Made by a program: the position numbers and the translations under genes. From Bacillota bacterium (GTDB taxonomy: Bacteria; Bacillota; Clostridia; Christensenellales; SZUA-584), in NCBI GenBank assembly GCA_023415915.1, contig JAEZIZ010000112.1, forward strand, positions 17,129-81,128: DNA of 64,000 nt. Direction: 5' to 3'. Each line of letters begins with the position of its first letter. Position 1 is the stretch's first letter. Below, in pieces: positions 34,763 through 43,971 of the stretch. Below the pieces are notes generated by a model that saw only the letters and a list, made by a program, of their open reading frames with translations, did not search any database and was not told where the DNA came from.

Positions 34763-36535
34763 CTATTCGTTTAAATCATATGTATAAGTAGCGTAAAAGC
34801 TGTTTCTTCCGCTGCCGATGTACTGTATAAGATATATTTGCCCCGACGAAGGCACAGTCGCGAAATCGTACGTGCTGCATAACGCTGCCTGCGCAGCGGA
34901 GCCGGCGCTTACGACGTCGTAGGAAAACAGACCGTATTTATATTCTCCGGCAGCCGCCACCGACGCGTCCATGTAATAGACTTTGCTGCCGTTCTGTGAA
35001 AAGCCAAAGCCGGTGATATCCGCATTTTGAGCGATATACGTCGATTCCCCTGTTTCTATATCACATAATTTGAGGCTCGTCAATACCTCTTCGCTGTCGG
35101 ACGCCGACGTTTCCAGCACGAGCATCTTCTTTCCGTCGGGCGCTATCGTGAAATCTATGCCCGACGTTATCTCTCGCCTTACGGCGCCTATCTCATAAAT
35201 TCTGCCCGACGTACCCGCGTTCTCCGCGAAAAACAGCCTTCCGTACGACACGCCGAGCGCTCCTTCCGATCCGGCGCGTTCTTCCACTGCGGTTATCGAA
35301 AACGTACCGTCCTGCGAGAACGTGCACGACATCATCTGCATTGTGCCGTGGCCTGTCATCGCGTAAAGGGTATCGCTTGTATCTGACCACGTAAATGCCG
35401 CAGTATCGCTTCCGAACCCCTCTTCCCCGAGATTGATGAGGCGGCCGGCCGTAAAATCATACACATAAAGCACCCTGTTTTCTATCGATACGTCGAGTAT
35501 AGCGATATAGCTGCCGTCGGGTGAAAACGCCGCCTCGTCTATCGCGTAAAAATCCGAAACGTCTATGCTCTGTATCCTGCCGTTCGGGTCGAGTATCCAA
35601 AGCTTTTCGGACAACGGGAAAATATCCGGCGCTTCGGGCGTATACATTCTCGAGAAAGCTATCCTGCCGTCCCCGGCCGCCGCGAGGTATTTGCCGTTTT
35701 GCAGCAGCAAAGGCGTGTCCATCAGCACGCCGTCTTTCATTACCACGCTGCGCCCTTCGGCGGCGGAATAATCCGCTTCGCTCAAGTATTCGGGCAGCGC
35801 GTCTTTTGCAAGCTGCGCCGCATATACAGTATTGCCGGGCAACACGGTTTTAAGCATTTCGTTGGCGGCGTTTCTAAATTCGTTCGCCGCCTGCTCGGTA
35901 TCAAAAGGCTCGGATATCAATAGCTTGTTTTTAAGGTCTGAGCACAGCACGGGAGTCATGTTTATATTGTCCGGCCATGTGTCTTCCTGGTGCTCGTAAA
36001 AAGAATCAGACAGGCAAAAATACTTGGCCTCGGTGTTCTCCGCACCGGGCGTCAGCTTTAATATAAGGTTGCCCTCCGACTCTTCCACGTCAAATTCCAC
36101 AGCGCGCGAAAGCTGAACGTATAATATAAGCGTGTTGTCGTTTGCGGGCACTTCCTGAAAAATACCAAGAACAATATCGGAAACGCCCTTATCGGAATTC
36201 GCCTCGTAATCCCAGAAGCTGATGTTGCCAAGCTTTATCATCAGCCTTTGAGGCTGCATAAGCTGCGATATCTCGTATTCCGGAAGCCTTGTCAGCTTTG
36301 ATTCGGGATAGCCCGCTTTTCTGCTCCCGCTGAGCATTGAAAGCGTTATTATCGTTTTGCCGCCGTCTGTCGCGATGTTTACGTCTTTGAGATTGATGTT
36401 CTGGCCAGGCTGCGATATGCCGCCCGCGGCCGTCTGGCTGGGCGCGGAAGAAGCCCCCGGCTGCTGATTTGAACAGCCGAGCAGCAGCGCCAGCATTATG
36501 ACTGCTATTACCGTAACCTTTAAAGACTTCAACAT
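34763..36535 (-). CDS. Putative lipoprotein with AMIN-like and beta-propeller-like regions
   Basis: 590 residues from the ATG at 36535, chosen because AAGG lies six bases upstream. The signal is lipoprotein-type, with hydrophobic VIAVIMLALLLG followed by Cys21. Residues about 45-165 are beta-rich and resemble AMIN-type domains (cell-wall or pilus-associated). A middle part of about 90 residues contains ISEPFDTEQAANEFRNAA. The rest has repeated AAFSPDGSYIAILD, FTIAPDGKKMLVLE and FGFSQNGSKVYYMD strands, as in TolB/WD40-like propellers. I recognise no named family. It would sit on the outer face of the membrane, between mtaD and gatC. Confidence 0.7.
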   Translation of the reverse strand: MLKSLKVTVIAVIMLALLLGCSNQQPGASSAPSQTAAGGISQPGQNINLKDVNIATDGGKTIITLSMLSGSRKAGYPESKLTRLPEYEISQLMQPQRLMIKLGNISFWDYEANSDKGVSDIVLGIFQEVPANDNTLILYVQLSRAVEFDVEESEGNLILKLTPGAENTEAKYFCLSDSFYEHQEDTWPDNINMTPVLCSDLKNKLLISEPFDTEQAANEFRNAANEMLKTVLPGNTVYAAQLAKDALPEYLSEADYSAAEGRSVVMKDGVLMDTPLLLQNGKYLAAAGDGRIAFSRMYTPEAPDIFPLSEKLWILDPNGRIQSIDVSDFYAIDEAAFSPDGSYIAILDVSIENRVLYVYDFTAGRLINLGEEGFGSDTAAFTWSDTSDTLYAMTGHGTMQMMSCTFSQDGTFSITAVEERAGSEGALGVSYGRLFFAENAGTSGRIYEIGAVRREITSGIDFTIAPDGKKMLVLETSASDSEEVLTSLKLCDIETGESTYIAQNADITGFGFSQNGSKVYYMDASVAAAGEYKYGLFSYDVVSAGSAAQAALCSTYDFATVPSSGQIYLIQYIGSGRNSFYATYTYDLNE

Positions 36536-36548
36536 AACCATCCTTATG

Positions 36549-37829
36549 TTAAGCGAGTAAGCTTTTTGAGTACTGGGCCGCGTTTGCCTTTATCCTCCCG
36601 GCGTCCGCGAATTTTATCTCGCCGTTTTCATAAAGTATATCTCCGCCCACCATCGTCAGCATGACATCCGCGTCGCTTCCGCTGTATACGAGATGGTTGA
36701 CGAGGTCCGTATCGGGGCAATACCTGAAACCATCCGTGCTGATTATTATGATATCCGCCTGCTTACCGACTTCAATGCTTCCCGTTATGCCGTCTATGCC
36801 AAGGGCTTTCGCGCCGTTTATCGTGGCGGCTCTCAAAGCCGTTTTTGCGGGTATCAGTGAGGCGTCGAGATTGACGCCCTTCTGTAGCAGCGCGAACAGC
36901 GTCATCTCTTCCATCATAGAAAGGTTGTTGTTGCTGGCGGCGCCGTCGGTAGCGCAGCTTACGTTAACGCCGCTTTTAAGCATAGCTGCCGTGCGTGCTA
37001 TGCCGCTGCCGAGCTTTAAGTTGCTGCCCGGGCACGACATTACGCTGACGCCTTTTTGCGCCATTATCTCGATATCATTATCTTCCACCCATACGCAGTG
37101 CGCTGCCATTACGGGCGCGTCGGTAACCCCTAAGCTGTCCAATAACGCTATCGGCGTCTTGCCGTGGCGGGATATGCAGTCCGCGTGTTCCCCTTTTGTT
37201 TCCGAGATATGCACATGCACGCGGGAACCGAGCCTCAATGCCATATCGCGCACCTTGCGGAACAATTCGGAGCTCACGGTGTATTCCGCGTGCGGCCCTA
37301 TAGCTGCGTCTACGCGCTTATAATCCTTTACGGACTCGAAAAACTCTTCGGCGGCTTTAAGCCTTCTTTCGCCGCCGCCGTCTATGTCTATTACCGCTGC
37401 GGCCACCAGCGCCCTTATGCCCGACTCGTCAGCAGCTCTCGCAATTACGCCGTTGAAGTTGTACATATCCGAAAAGCATGTTACGCCGCCCGATACAAGC
37501 TCAGCTATGGCAAGCATCGTTCCCCAGTATACCGCCTGATCGTCGAGGTTCTCCTCCGCGGGCCATATCTTTTGCTGCAGCCAGTCCATAAGCTGCATAT
37601 CGTCCGCAGCGCCTCTGAACAGCGTCATGGGCACGTGCGTATGCGTGTTTATGAAGCCGGGGGCTATTATGCCTCCTTTTGCGTCTATCACCCTGCCGTC
37701 CGTAACCGGCGCGTCCTTCTCGCTCCCGACATACGTTATTATGCCGTCCTCTATATGCACGCAGCCTGAAAGGCAGGTATCGTACTTATCTACGGTTATA
37801 ATATATCCGTTCTTTATGCACGTTTTCAT
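36549..37829 (-). CDS. mtaD: 5'-methylthioadenosine/S-adenosylhomocysteine deaminase-type amidohydrolase
   Basis: A 426-residue metal-dependent amidohydrolase. Metal and substrate motifs are NTHTHVPMTLF with His63 and His65, HISETKGEH, MAAHCVWVEDND and CATDGAASNNNLSM. It resembles the SAH/MTA/adenosine deaminases (MtaD, DadD), which turn SAH into S-inosylhomocysteine. The next gene, overlapping by four bases, is an adenosylhomocysteinase-type protein, so the two likely act in sequence on SAH. Substrate choice cannot be read with certainty, and a chlorohydrolase-type reaction is a less likely alternative. Confidence 0.85.
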   Translation of the reverse strand: MKTCIKNGYIITVDKYDTCLSGCVHIEDGIITYVGSEKDAPVTDGRVIDAKGGIIAPGFINTHTHVPMTLFRGAADDMQLMDWLQQKIWPAEENLDDQAVYWGTMLAIAELVSGGVTCFSDMYNFNGVIARAADESGIRALVAAAVIDIDGGGERRLKAAEEFFESVKDYKRVDAAIGPHAEYTVSSELFRKVRDMALRLGSRVHVHISETKGEHADCISRHGKTPIALLDSLGVTDAPVMAAHCVWVEDNDIEIMAQKGVSVMSCPGSNLKLGSGIARTAAMLKSGVNVSCATDGAASNNNLSMMEEMTLFALLQKGVNLDASLIPAKTALRAATINGAKALGIDGITGSIEVGKQADIIIISTDGFRYCPDTDLVNHLVYSGSDADVMLTMVGGDILYENGEIKFADAGRIKANAAQYSKSLLA

Positions 37830-39067
37830 ACGCAGCCTCCGTATAAATACCTGTATTGTTCTTCCGTAAGGGTATCAATTTCTATACCCATCGCCTTAAG
37901 CTTGAGTTTTGCCACATGCTTGTCTATCTCTTCGGGAACGTTGTAGACTTTAGGTTCCAGCTGTCCCTTTTTGGACAGAAGGTATTTCAATGAAAGCGCC
38001 TGAATAGCGAAGCTTAAATCCATTATCTCCGCGGGATGACCGTCGGCGGCAGCGAGATTGACAAGACGCCCCTCGCCCAGCACATAGAGCTCTTTGCCGT
38101 CGAGCTTATACGCTGTGATGTTGTTTCTCGCTGTATAGCTTTCGCTCGACATGCGTTTGAGTTCGGAGATATTGACCTCCACGTCGAAATGGCCGGCGTT
38201 GGACAGTATCGCCCCGTTCTTCATGTTTTTAAAATGCCTGCCCGTTATAACGTCGCAGCATCCCGTCACGGTAACGAATATGTCGCCTATCAAGGCCGCC
38301 TCGTCCATAGTCATTACTTCGTAACCGTCCATAGCGGCTTCCATCGCACGCACGGGGTCTACCTCTGTTACCACCACTTTGGCGCCTAGGCCTTTAGCGC
38401 GGAGCGCCACGCCCTTGCCGCACCAGCCGTAACCTGCTACAACTACGTATTTACCCGCGACTACGAGGTTAGTAGTGCGCATTATGCCGTCCCATACCGA
38501 CTGCCCCGTGCCGTACCTGTTGTCAAACAGGTGTTTGCAGTCGGCGTCGTTGACTGCGATTACGGGGAAAGCGAGCGTTCCCGAGCGCTCTCTTGACTTA
38601 AAACGCAGCACTCCGGTGGTCGTTTCTTCGCAAGCGCCCAAAACGTTCGCCGCTTTGCTTTTGTCCCGAGTATGCAGCGCTTCCGAAAGGTCCGCGCCGT
38701 CGTCCAGCACAAGGTCGGGGCTGCACGCAAGCGCCATCGATATATGCCGCTCGTATTCTTCCTGCGTTGCCGAGTGCCACGCGTATACGTCCATGCCGCC
38801 TGCCGCAAGCGCAGCGGCTACATCGTCCTGCGTCGAAAGAGGGTTGGAGCCCGTTACGGACATCTCGGCGCCGCCTGCCGCGAGCGTCCTGCAAAGATAA
38901 GCGGTCTTAGCTTCCAGATGAATGGAGAGAGAAATCTTCACCCCAGCAAACGGCTTTTCTTTTTCAAATTCTGCTTTGATTTCATTAAGCACCGGCATGT
39001 TCTTTGACACCCAGGATATCTTCATTTCGCCCGAAGGCGCAAGGCTCAAATCTCTTATCTCACTCAT
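37826..39067 (-). CDS. ahcY: Adenosylhomocysteinase-family hydrolase (possible S-inosylhomocysteine hydrolase)
   Basis: 413 residues, NAD-dependent. Family motifs are [22 protein letters not shown], shown here in part, the NAD loop [29 protein letters not shown] and the C-terminal [11 protein letters not shown]. This is the short bacterial/archaeal type without the insert of the eukaryotic enzymes. It normally splits SAH into adenosine and homocysteine. The upstream deaminase, with overlapping ends, suggests the true substrate may be S-inosylhomocysteine, as shown for a methanogen. It overlaps galU by eight bases. Confidence 0.9.
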   Translation of the reverse strand: MSEIRDLSLAPSGEMKISWVSKNMPVLNEIKAEFEKEKPFAGVKISLSIHLEAKTAYLCRTLAAGGAEMSVTGSNPLSTQDDVAAALAAGGMDVYAWHSATQEEYERHISMALACSPDLVLDDGADLSEALHTRDKSKAANVLGACEETTTGVLRFKSRERSGTLAFPVIAVNDADCKHLFDNRYGTGQSVWDGIMRTTNLVVAGKYVVVAGYGWCGKGVALRAKGLGAKVVVTEVDPVRAMEAAMDGYEVMTMDEAALIGDIFVTVTGCCDVITGRHFKNMKNGAILSNAGHFDVEVNISELKRMSSESYTARNNITAYKLDGKELYVLGEGRLVNLAAADGHPAEIMDLSFAIQALSLKYLLSKKGQLEPKVYNVPEEIDKHVAKLKLKAMGIEIDTLTEEQYRYLYGGCV

Positions 39068-39944
39068 CCGAAATTCCTTTCACAATACCGATAAGGTATT
39101 TTTTAAAACTGTCCTTAAGATCGTCGCGGTTAAGCGCGAATTCCACCGTAGCCTTTAAGAACCCCAGCTTGTCGCCCACGTCGTACCTTTTGCCTTCGAA
39201 TTCATACGCGTACATTCCCTGAATGCCGCATAGCGTTCTAAGCGCGTCGGTAAGCTGTATCTCCCCGCCCTTGCCCGGCTGCTGATGCTCTAGTATATCA
39301 AATATCTCCGGCGTTATTATATAGCGCCCCAGTATCGCGAGATCGGAAGGAGCGTTTTTAAGATAAGGCTTTTCCACCATGTCCGTCACTTTATGAAGCC
39401 TGTATTCCTTCGACTTGACCTCCGGGTCTATTATGCCGTACCTGTTAAGCTCGTTGGATGGCACTCTCTGCACGCCGAGCACAGTTCGTTTATACTCGTC
39501 GAATACATCCATCAGCTGGCCTATAGCCGGCTTTTCCGATACGACTATGTCGTCTCCCAATAGCACTGCAAAGGGTTCGTTGCCTACGAATGTCTTGGCG
39601 CAGCTTATTGCGTGCCCCAGGCCTTTTGCTTCCTTTTGCCGGACATAATACACGTCCACGAGGTTCGATACGTCTTCAACTATAGTCAAAAGAGACGATT
39701 TGCCCTTTCGTTGGAGCACCGATTCGAGTTCATAGGATTTATCGAAGTGGTCCTCTATATTCCTCTTGCCGCGGCCGGTGACTATAAGTATGCTTTCTAT
39801 GCCTGCGCTTATTGCTTCTTCAACGATATATTGTATAGTAGGCTTGTCCACTATGGGCAGCATCTCTTTGGGCTGTGCTTTTGTTGCGGGCAGGAATCTT
39901 GTCCCCAACCCTGCCGCGGGTATGACCGCTTTTCGTATTTTCAA
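39060..39944 (-). CDS. galU: UTP-glucose-1-phosphate uridylyltransferase
   Basis: Makes UDP-glucose for glycolipids, teichoic acids or polysaccharides. 294 residues with the nucleotidyltransferase motif [20 protein letters not shown] and [14 protein letters not shown]. It starts at a TTG at 39944, six bases after GGAGG. It is the first gene of the unit galU-ahcY-mtaD-lipoprotein-gatCAB. A TATAAT lies upstream at 39980-39985 but without a good -35. Confidence 0.95.
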   Translation of the reverse strand: MKIRKAVIPAAGLGTRFLPATKAQPKEMLPIVDKPTIQYIVEEAISAGIESILIVTGRGKRNIEDHFDKSYELESVLQRKGKSSLLTIVEDVSNLVDVYYVRQKEAKGLGHAISCAKTFVGNEPFAVLLGDDIVVSEKPAIGQLMDVFDEYKRTVLGVQRVPSNELNRYGIIDPEVKSKEYRLHKVTDMVEKPYLKNAPSDLAILGRYIITPEIFDILEHQQPGKGGEIQLTDALRTLCGIQGMYAYEFEGKRYDVGDKLGFLKATVEFALNRDDLKDSFKKYLIGIVKGISDE

Positions 39945-39979
39945 TTTTATCCTCCATAGTCGCTTGTTGATAATATATT

Positions 39980-39985
39980 ATTATA
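39980..39985 (-). promoter_or_regulatory. Candidate -10 box upstream of galU
   Basis: A perfect minus-strand TATAAT lies 36 bases before the galU start, in an AT-rich run. The base pattern 17 bases further upstream does not match TTGACA well, so this is a weak call. The remainder of the spacer to the dinB promoter shows no gene. Confidence 0.3.
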
Positions 39986-40085
39986 CTATATATGGCATCG
40001 GTTATTGTTTACAAATTTATGAACAATCGGCGGCGCATCCGTATAGCGGCGTTATATTTGTATCCTTTTTGACATATCATATACC

Positions 40086-40135
40086 TTGACAGAACATAAG
40101 TTCGAATCATATAATTTAGACGGGAACATATGTTC
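40086..40135 (+). promoter_or_regulatory. dinB promoter with two LexA (SOS) boxes
   Basis: TTGACA at 40086-40091 and TATAAT at 40110-40115 are both perfect, 18 bases apart. GAACATAAGTTC at 40092-40103 fills most of the spacer, and the perfect palindrome GAACATATGTTC at 40124-40135 lies just after the expected start. Both fit the Firmicutes LexA consensus GAAC-N4-GTTC. LexA on either site would block polymerase, so dinB should be tightly off until DNA damage. Confidence 0.88.
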
Positions 40136-40150
40136 TATATAGAGGCGGAT

Positions 40151-41392
40151 ATGGACAGAGTAGTATTACATTGCGACCTCAACAATTTTTTCGTTTCGGC
40201 CTCCTGCCTTACAAGGCAGGATTTGGCCGGAAAGCCGGTGGCTGTGTGCGGCGACGTTTCCAAACGCCACGGCATAATACTTGCCAAAAATCAGCTTGCA
40301 AAGCGAATGGGCGTTAAAACGGCGCAGCCCATATGGATGGCGCGTACGCTCTGCCCCGAACTTGTGACCATACCTCCCGACTATCCGTTGTACATGGATA
40401 TGTCGGATAAGGTAAAGAGCGTTTATGAGCGCTATACCGGGCATATAGAGCCTTTCGGCATAGACGAATGCTGGCTCGACGTTACGCCCTTCTACGGCAG
40501 CAGGAATTTCGGGAAAAGCGTAGCCGAAGATATCCGCAAAACGGTCAAAAAAGAGACGGGACTTACGGTATCCGTGGGCGTTTCGTGGAACAAGGTGTTC
40601 GCCAAGTTGGGCAGCGATTACAAAAAGCCCGACGCCGTAACCGTAGTGAGCAGGGACAACTACAGACAGCTCGTATGGCCTCTGCCCGCGAGAGACCTTA
40701 TGTATGTGGGCAGAGCCACGGGAATGCGGCTGGAGCGCGCGGGTATAAACACGATAGGAGATATAGCGAACACGCCGCCTGAGATGCTTAAGCTGCTACT
40801 CGGCAAAAACGGCGAGACGCTGCACAGCTTCGCGGCGGGCTATGACGACTCGCCCGTAAACAGCGTAGAACACGAATTCGGTGTTAAAGGCATAGGCAAC
40901 AGTATGACCACTAAGAGCGACTTAAAGACGGACGAAGAAGTCTGGGAGGCGTTCCTTATACTCTCCGAAATGGTGGCGCAGCGGGCAAGAAAGAAGATGC
41001 TACAGGGCAAAGTCGTCGCTATATTCCTGCGCGACTACCGCCTCGAGTCGATAACAAGGCAGATGACGCTGCCAAGAGAAACTTATATATCGGGAGAGAT
41101 AGCGAGATACGCGATGACGCTTTATAAGAACAACTGGGACGCGTCGGAGCGCCCCATACGCGCGATAGGCGTGCGCATAACGGGCCTCTCTGCCATCGAT
41201 AAATACGTACAGCTTTCGTTTTTCGATATGCAAAGGACGCGTGCGCAGAGCCTCGAGTTTGCCAAGGATGATATAAAAAAGCGCTTCGGCCCGGAAGCCG
41301 TAATACGCGCCTCGCTGCTCAGGCCCCAGGTGTACGACCGCTACCCGAAAGAGATACACGACGTGCATCCACTATCATATTTCAGGACGTAA
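40151..41392 (+). CDS. dinB: Y-family DNA polymerase IV
   Basis: A translesion polymerase, 413 residues from the ATG at 40151, which has AGAGG five bases upstream. An ATG at 40130 lies inside the second LexA box and is rejected. Catalytic carboxylates are Asp9 (HCDLNNFF) and Asp105-Glu106 (GIDECWLD). SVGVSWNKVFAKLGSDYKKP marks the palm and IGDIANTPPEMLKLLLGKNG the HhH thumb. The C-terminal part is the little-finger domain. No clamp-binding QxxLF motif is obvious; SFFDMQ at residues 356-361 is a candidate. The gene has its own SOS promoter. Confidence 0.95.
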   Translation: MDRVVLHCDLNNFFVSASCLTRQDLAGKPVAVCGDVSKRHGIILAKNQLAKRMGVKTAQPIWMARTLCPELVTIPPDYPLYMDMSDKVKSVYERYTGHIEPFGIDECWLDVTPFYGSRNFGKSVAEDIRKTVKKETGLTVSVGVSWNKVFAKLGSDYKKPDAVTVVSRDNYRQLVWPLPARDLMYVGRATGMRLERAGINTIGDIANTPPEMLKLLLGKNGETLHSFAAGYDDSPVNSVEHEFGVKGIGNSMTTKSDLKTDEEVWEAFLILSEMVAQRARKKMLQGKVVAIFLRDYRLESITRQMTLPRETYISGEIARYAMTLYKNNWDASERPIRAIGVRITGLSAIDKYVQLSFFDMQRTRAQSLEFAKDDIKKRFGPEAVIRASLLRPQVYDRYPKEIHDVHPLSYFRT

Positions 41393-41408
41393 CGCCGGGC
41401 AATGCCTG

Positions 41409-41750
41409 TCAGCCCGGAGGCCACGCGAGTTGCCGCCCGCCTAATAGGTGGAAGTGCAGGTGCGGCACCGACTGCCCCCCGTTTTTGCCGGTATTCACCA
41501 CTATCCTGAAGCCGTCGCCTAAGTTAAACTCTGCCGCGAGCTTTTTGGCAACGCTCATTATATCGGCGAATATGCCCATGTCTTCCTCGGGAGTCTCCGA
41601 AATTGACGCTATATGCTTCTTCGGAATTATAAGCACATGTACGGGCGCCTTCTTGTCTATATCATGGAAGGCGCATACATAATCGTCTTCGTACACCTTG
41701 GCGGACGGTATCTCGCCTGCGGCTATTTTGCAGAACAGGCAATCATTCAT
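41409..41750 (-). CDS. HIT-family nucleotide-binding protein
   Basis: A 113-residue histidine triad protein of the Hint branch. Zinc-type residues Cys4, Cys7 and His46 are present, and the active site HLHFHLL carries His97, His99 and His101. Such proteins hydrolyse phosphoramidates such as adenylated amines; the physiological substrate is not known. It converges on dinB, whose stop is 16 bases away; a six-pair GC hairpin (41395-41417) spans the junction but has no T-run. Confidence 0.93.
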   Translation of the reverse strand: MNDCLFCKIAAGEIPSAKVYEDDYVCAFHDIDKKAPVHVLIIPKKHIASISETPEEDMGIFADIMSVAKKLAAEFNLGDGFRIVVNTGKNGGQSVPHLHFHLLGGRQLAWPPG

Positions 41751-41785
41751 ATTAACTCCTCCTTATTTGCACCCCGATTTTTCTC

Positions 41786-43051
41786 TCATACCCCGTATAT
41801 AACCGTGCCTTTAACGCCTTTAAGCGTTACTGCCTTAAGCTCGCCCGGCCGGGCGCTTGCTGCCACCCTTACATAGCGCTCCGAATAGCCTTCGAGGCAG
41901 CCGGGGTATGCGTCCGACTCATCCTCGAACAGCACTTGCGCTTTGAGCCCTATAAGGCTTAACGCGTACTTTTCCTCACAGGCTTTGCCCAACGCTATAA
42001 GCTTGTCCGCCCTTTGCCGCGCGATATGCTTTGGCACTTTAGGCTGCATATCGTACGCCTTTGTACCTTCCCTCGGCGAGAACGGGAACACGTGCAGCCG
42101 CGAAAACCCTATTTTCTCAACGAAGTCCATCGTTTCCCGGTGCTCATCCGGTGTCTCTCCCGGAAAGCCCGCGATTATATCAGTGGTTATGGCAGGCTTG
42201 TCAAAAAACTTGCGCAGCAGCTCTGTAAACCGGAAGTACTCTTCCGGAGTGTATTTGCGGTTCATGCGCCGGAGCACTGAGCCTGAGCCGCTCTGCAGCG
42301 ACAGGTGAAAATGCGGGCAGAGGTTTTCCGTTTCCGCGGCCTGCCGTATAAAATCTTCGCCAAGAACCCCCGGCTCTATCGAGCCCAGCCGTACGCGAAC
42401 GCCCTTAAGCCCGCCGAGTTTGCTTATGACGTCGCCGAGGCCCTTGCTGCCATCCGAATAGGACGCTATATGTATGCCGGTAAGTACCAGCTCCTTTACG
42501 CCGCTTTGCGCAAGCGACTTTGCTTCGTCAAGTATGCTTGAAAGGCTCCTTGAGCGCGAGCGGCCTCTTACATAGGGTATTATGCAATAGCTGCAGAAAT
42601 TGTCGCAGCCCTCCTGTATCTTTATAACGCCGCGCGTACGCTCGCCCGGTTCGCTTAAGCTCATCGGCTCGTAACCGCAGCCCTTAAGGCCGTGCGTCGC
42701 GTTTATATTCGCTTCGCCCGCAAGCAGCCGTTCCGAAATATCAACTATAGCCGAACGCTCGTCCGTACCAATAACGGCGTCGACTTCGTCCCAGCTCAGC
42801 AGCTCCTGTGCCTGCTTTTGCGCCATGCAGCCCGCAACTATTACCTTGGAATGTTTCGCGGCGCGCCGTATGGCCGCTCTCGACTTTTTGTCGGCTACGG
42901 CTGTTACGGTGCATGTGTTGACGACCGTTATTTCCGCGGGCTGCCCGAAATCCACCGCCGTATAGCCGTTCTGTAAAAAAAGCTGCCGCATGTATGCGGT
43001 GTCGTATGAGTTGACTTTGCAGCCCAGCGTGTAAAACGATACCGTCTTCAA
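41786..43051 (-). CDS. mtaB: tRNA t6A37 methylthiotransferase
   Basis: A radical SAM methylthiotransferase that makes ms2t6A37 in tRNA. From the TTG at 43051, which overlaps the prmA stop, it has 421 residues. The N-terminal cluster cysteines are Cys11, Cys47 and Cys75, and the radical SAM cluster is Cys149-x3-Cys153-x2-Cys156 (CDNFCSYC). The C-terminal TRAM domain binds RNA. AAGGCG lies seven bases before the TTG; an upstream in-frame start would run 51 bases into prmA and is not favoured. Confidence 0.92.
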   Translation of the reverse strand: MKTVSFYTLGCKVNSYDTAYMRQLFLQNGYTAVDFGQPAEITVVNTCTVTAVADKKSRAAIRRAAKHSKVIVAGCMAQKQAQELLSWDEVDAVIGTDERSAIVDISERLLAGEANINATHGLKGCGYEPMSLSEPGERTRGVIKIQEGCDNFCSYCIIPYVRGRSRSRSLSSILDEAKSLAQSGVKELVLTGIHIASYSDGSKGLGDVISKLGGLKGVRVRLGSIEPGVLGEDFIRQAAETENLCPHFHLSLQSGSGSVLRRMNRKYTPEEYFRFTELLRKFFDKPAITTDIIAGFPGETPDEHRETMDFVEKIGFSRLHVFPFSPREGTKAYDMQPKVPKHIARQRADKLIALGKACEEKYALSLIGLKAQVLFEDESDAYPGCLEGYSERYVRVAASARPGELKAVTLKGVKGTVIYGV

Positions 43052-43971
43052 CTCGAAGCGCCTTTCAGCCGCGCGGCGAGGGCACGCCAGTCGGCCATGC
43101 AAAGTGTATCGGTAACGGCAAAACCGTTTTCATCGAGAGATTTTAATACATCGTCCAGCCTGTCCATTATTATGCCGGACATTATATATACGCCGCCGGG
43201 CTTTAAGTACTTCGCCGCGCCTGTATTAAGCCTTATGATTATATCCGCAATTATATTGGCTGTTATCAAGTCATATTTGCCGTCGCCAGCGTTTGCAAGC
43301 AGATCGGATCTTTTTGCAGTAAGCACGGATACCCCGTTAGCTGCCGCGTTTTCTTCCGTTACTTTTACGGACACCGGGTCGTTGTCGAGCGCGAGCACTT
43401 TTTTTGCGCCCAGCTTGGCGCACGCTATGCCGAGTATGCCCGAGCCGCAGCCTATATCCAGCACGTCCGCGCCTGCGGGCATGTATTTTTGTATCAGCTC
43501 AAGGCACATCCTTGTGGTCTCGTGCACGCCCGAACCGAAAGCCATCCCGGGGTCTATCTCCAATACCGTCTCGCCGGGGCTTGCTTCGTACTGCTCCCAC
43601 GAAGGTTTTACTATTATGTTCCCCGCGGCCTTAAACGCGGTAAAATGCTTTTTGAAATTCTCGTTCCAGTCGGTATCCTCAATTCTGTTGACGGTCAAGG
43701 AAAGCGTGCCCAGGGCGCACGCCGCTGTTTTAAGCGACTCCAAACCGTCGCGTATATACCGCAATGTTTCATCGAACCCGTCTTCGCCGTAATAGGCCTT
43801 AACCGTAACGCTGCCCGACGAAGGTGTGCTGAGCCGGTATTCGTCGTGCGCCGCGGGAAGGGCGCTGCCGCCCGTTATCTCCACGCCGCCCGCGCCCGCG
43901 TCAAGCAGTACCGACGATACCAGATCGGCGGCTTCTTCGGCCGTTTCCACGCAAACCTGGTTCCAATACAT
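43048..43971 (-). CDS. prmA: Ribosomal protein L11 methyltransferase
   Basis: Trimethylates L11. 307 residues from the ATG at 43971, which overlaps the dnaJ stop in TGATG. SAM-binding motif VLDIGCGSGILGIACAKLGA and NIIADIIIRL are present; PGMAFGSGVHETTRMCLELI is the family signature. The N-terminal part (1-110) is the L11-recognition domain. Its location after dnaJ is conserved in Firmicutes. Confidence 0.95.
   Translation of the reverse strand: MYWNQVCVETAEEAADLVSSVLLDAGAGGVEITGGSALPAAHDEYRLSTPSSGSVTVKAYYGEDGFDETLRYIRDGLESLKTAACALGTLSLTVNRIEDTDWNENFKKHFTAFKAAGNIIVKPSWEQYEASPGETVLEIDPGMAFGSGVHETTRMCLELIQKYMPAGADVLDIGCGSGILGIACAKLGAKKVLALDNDPVSVKVTEENAAANGVSVLTAKRSDLLANAGDGKYDLITANIIADIIIRLNTGAAKYLKPGGVYIMSGIIMDRLDDVLKSLDENGFAVTDTLCMADWRALAARLKGASS

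Noticed and set aside
41395..41417. GC hairpin at the dinB/HIT junction as a terminator
   Set aside because: The stem is only six pairs with an 11-base loop and no T-run on either side, and it overlaps the end of the HIT coding region.
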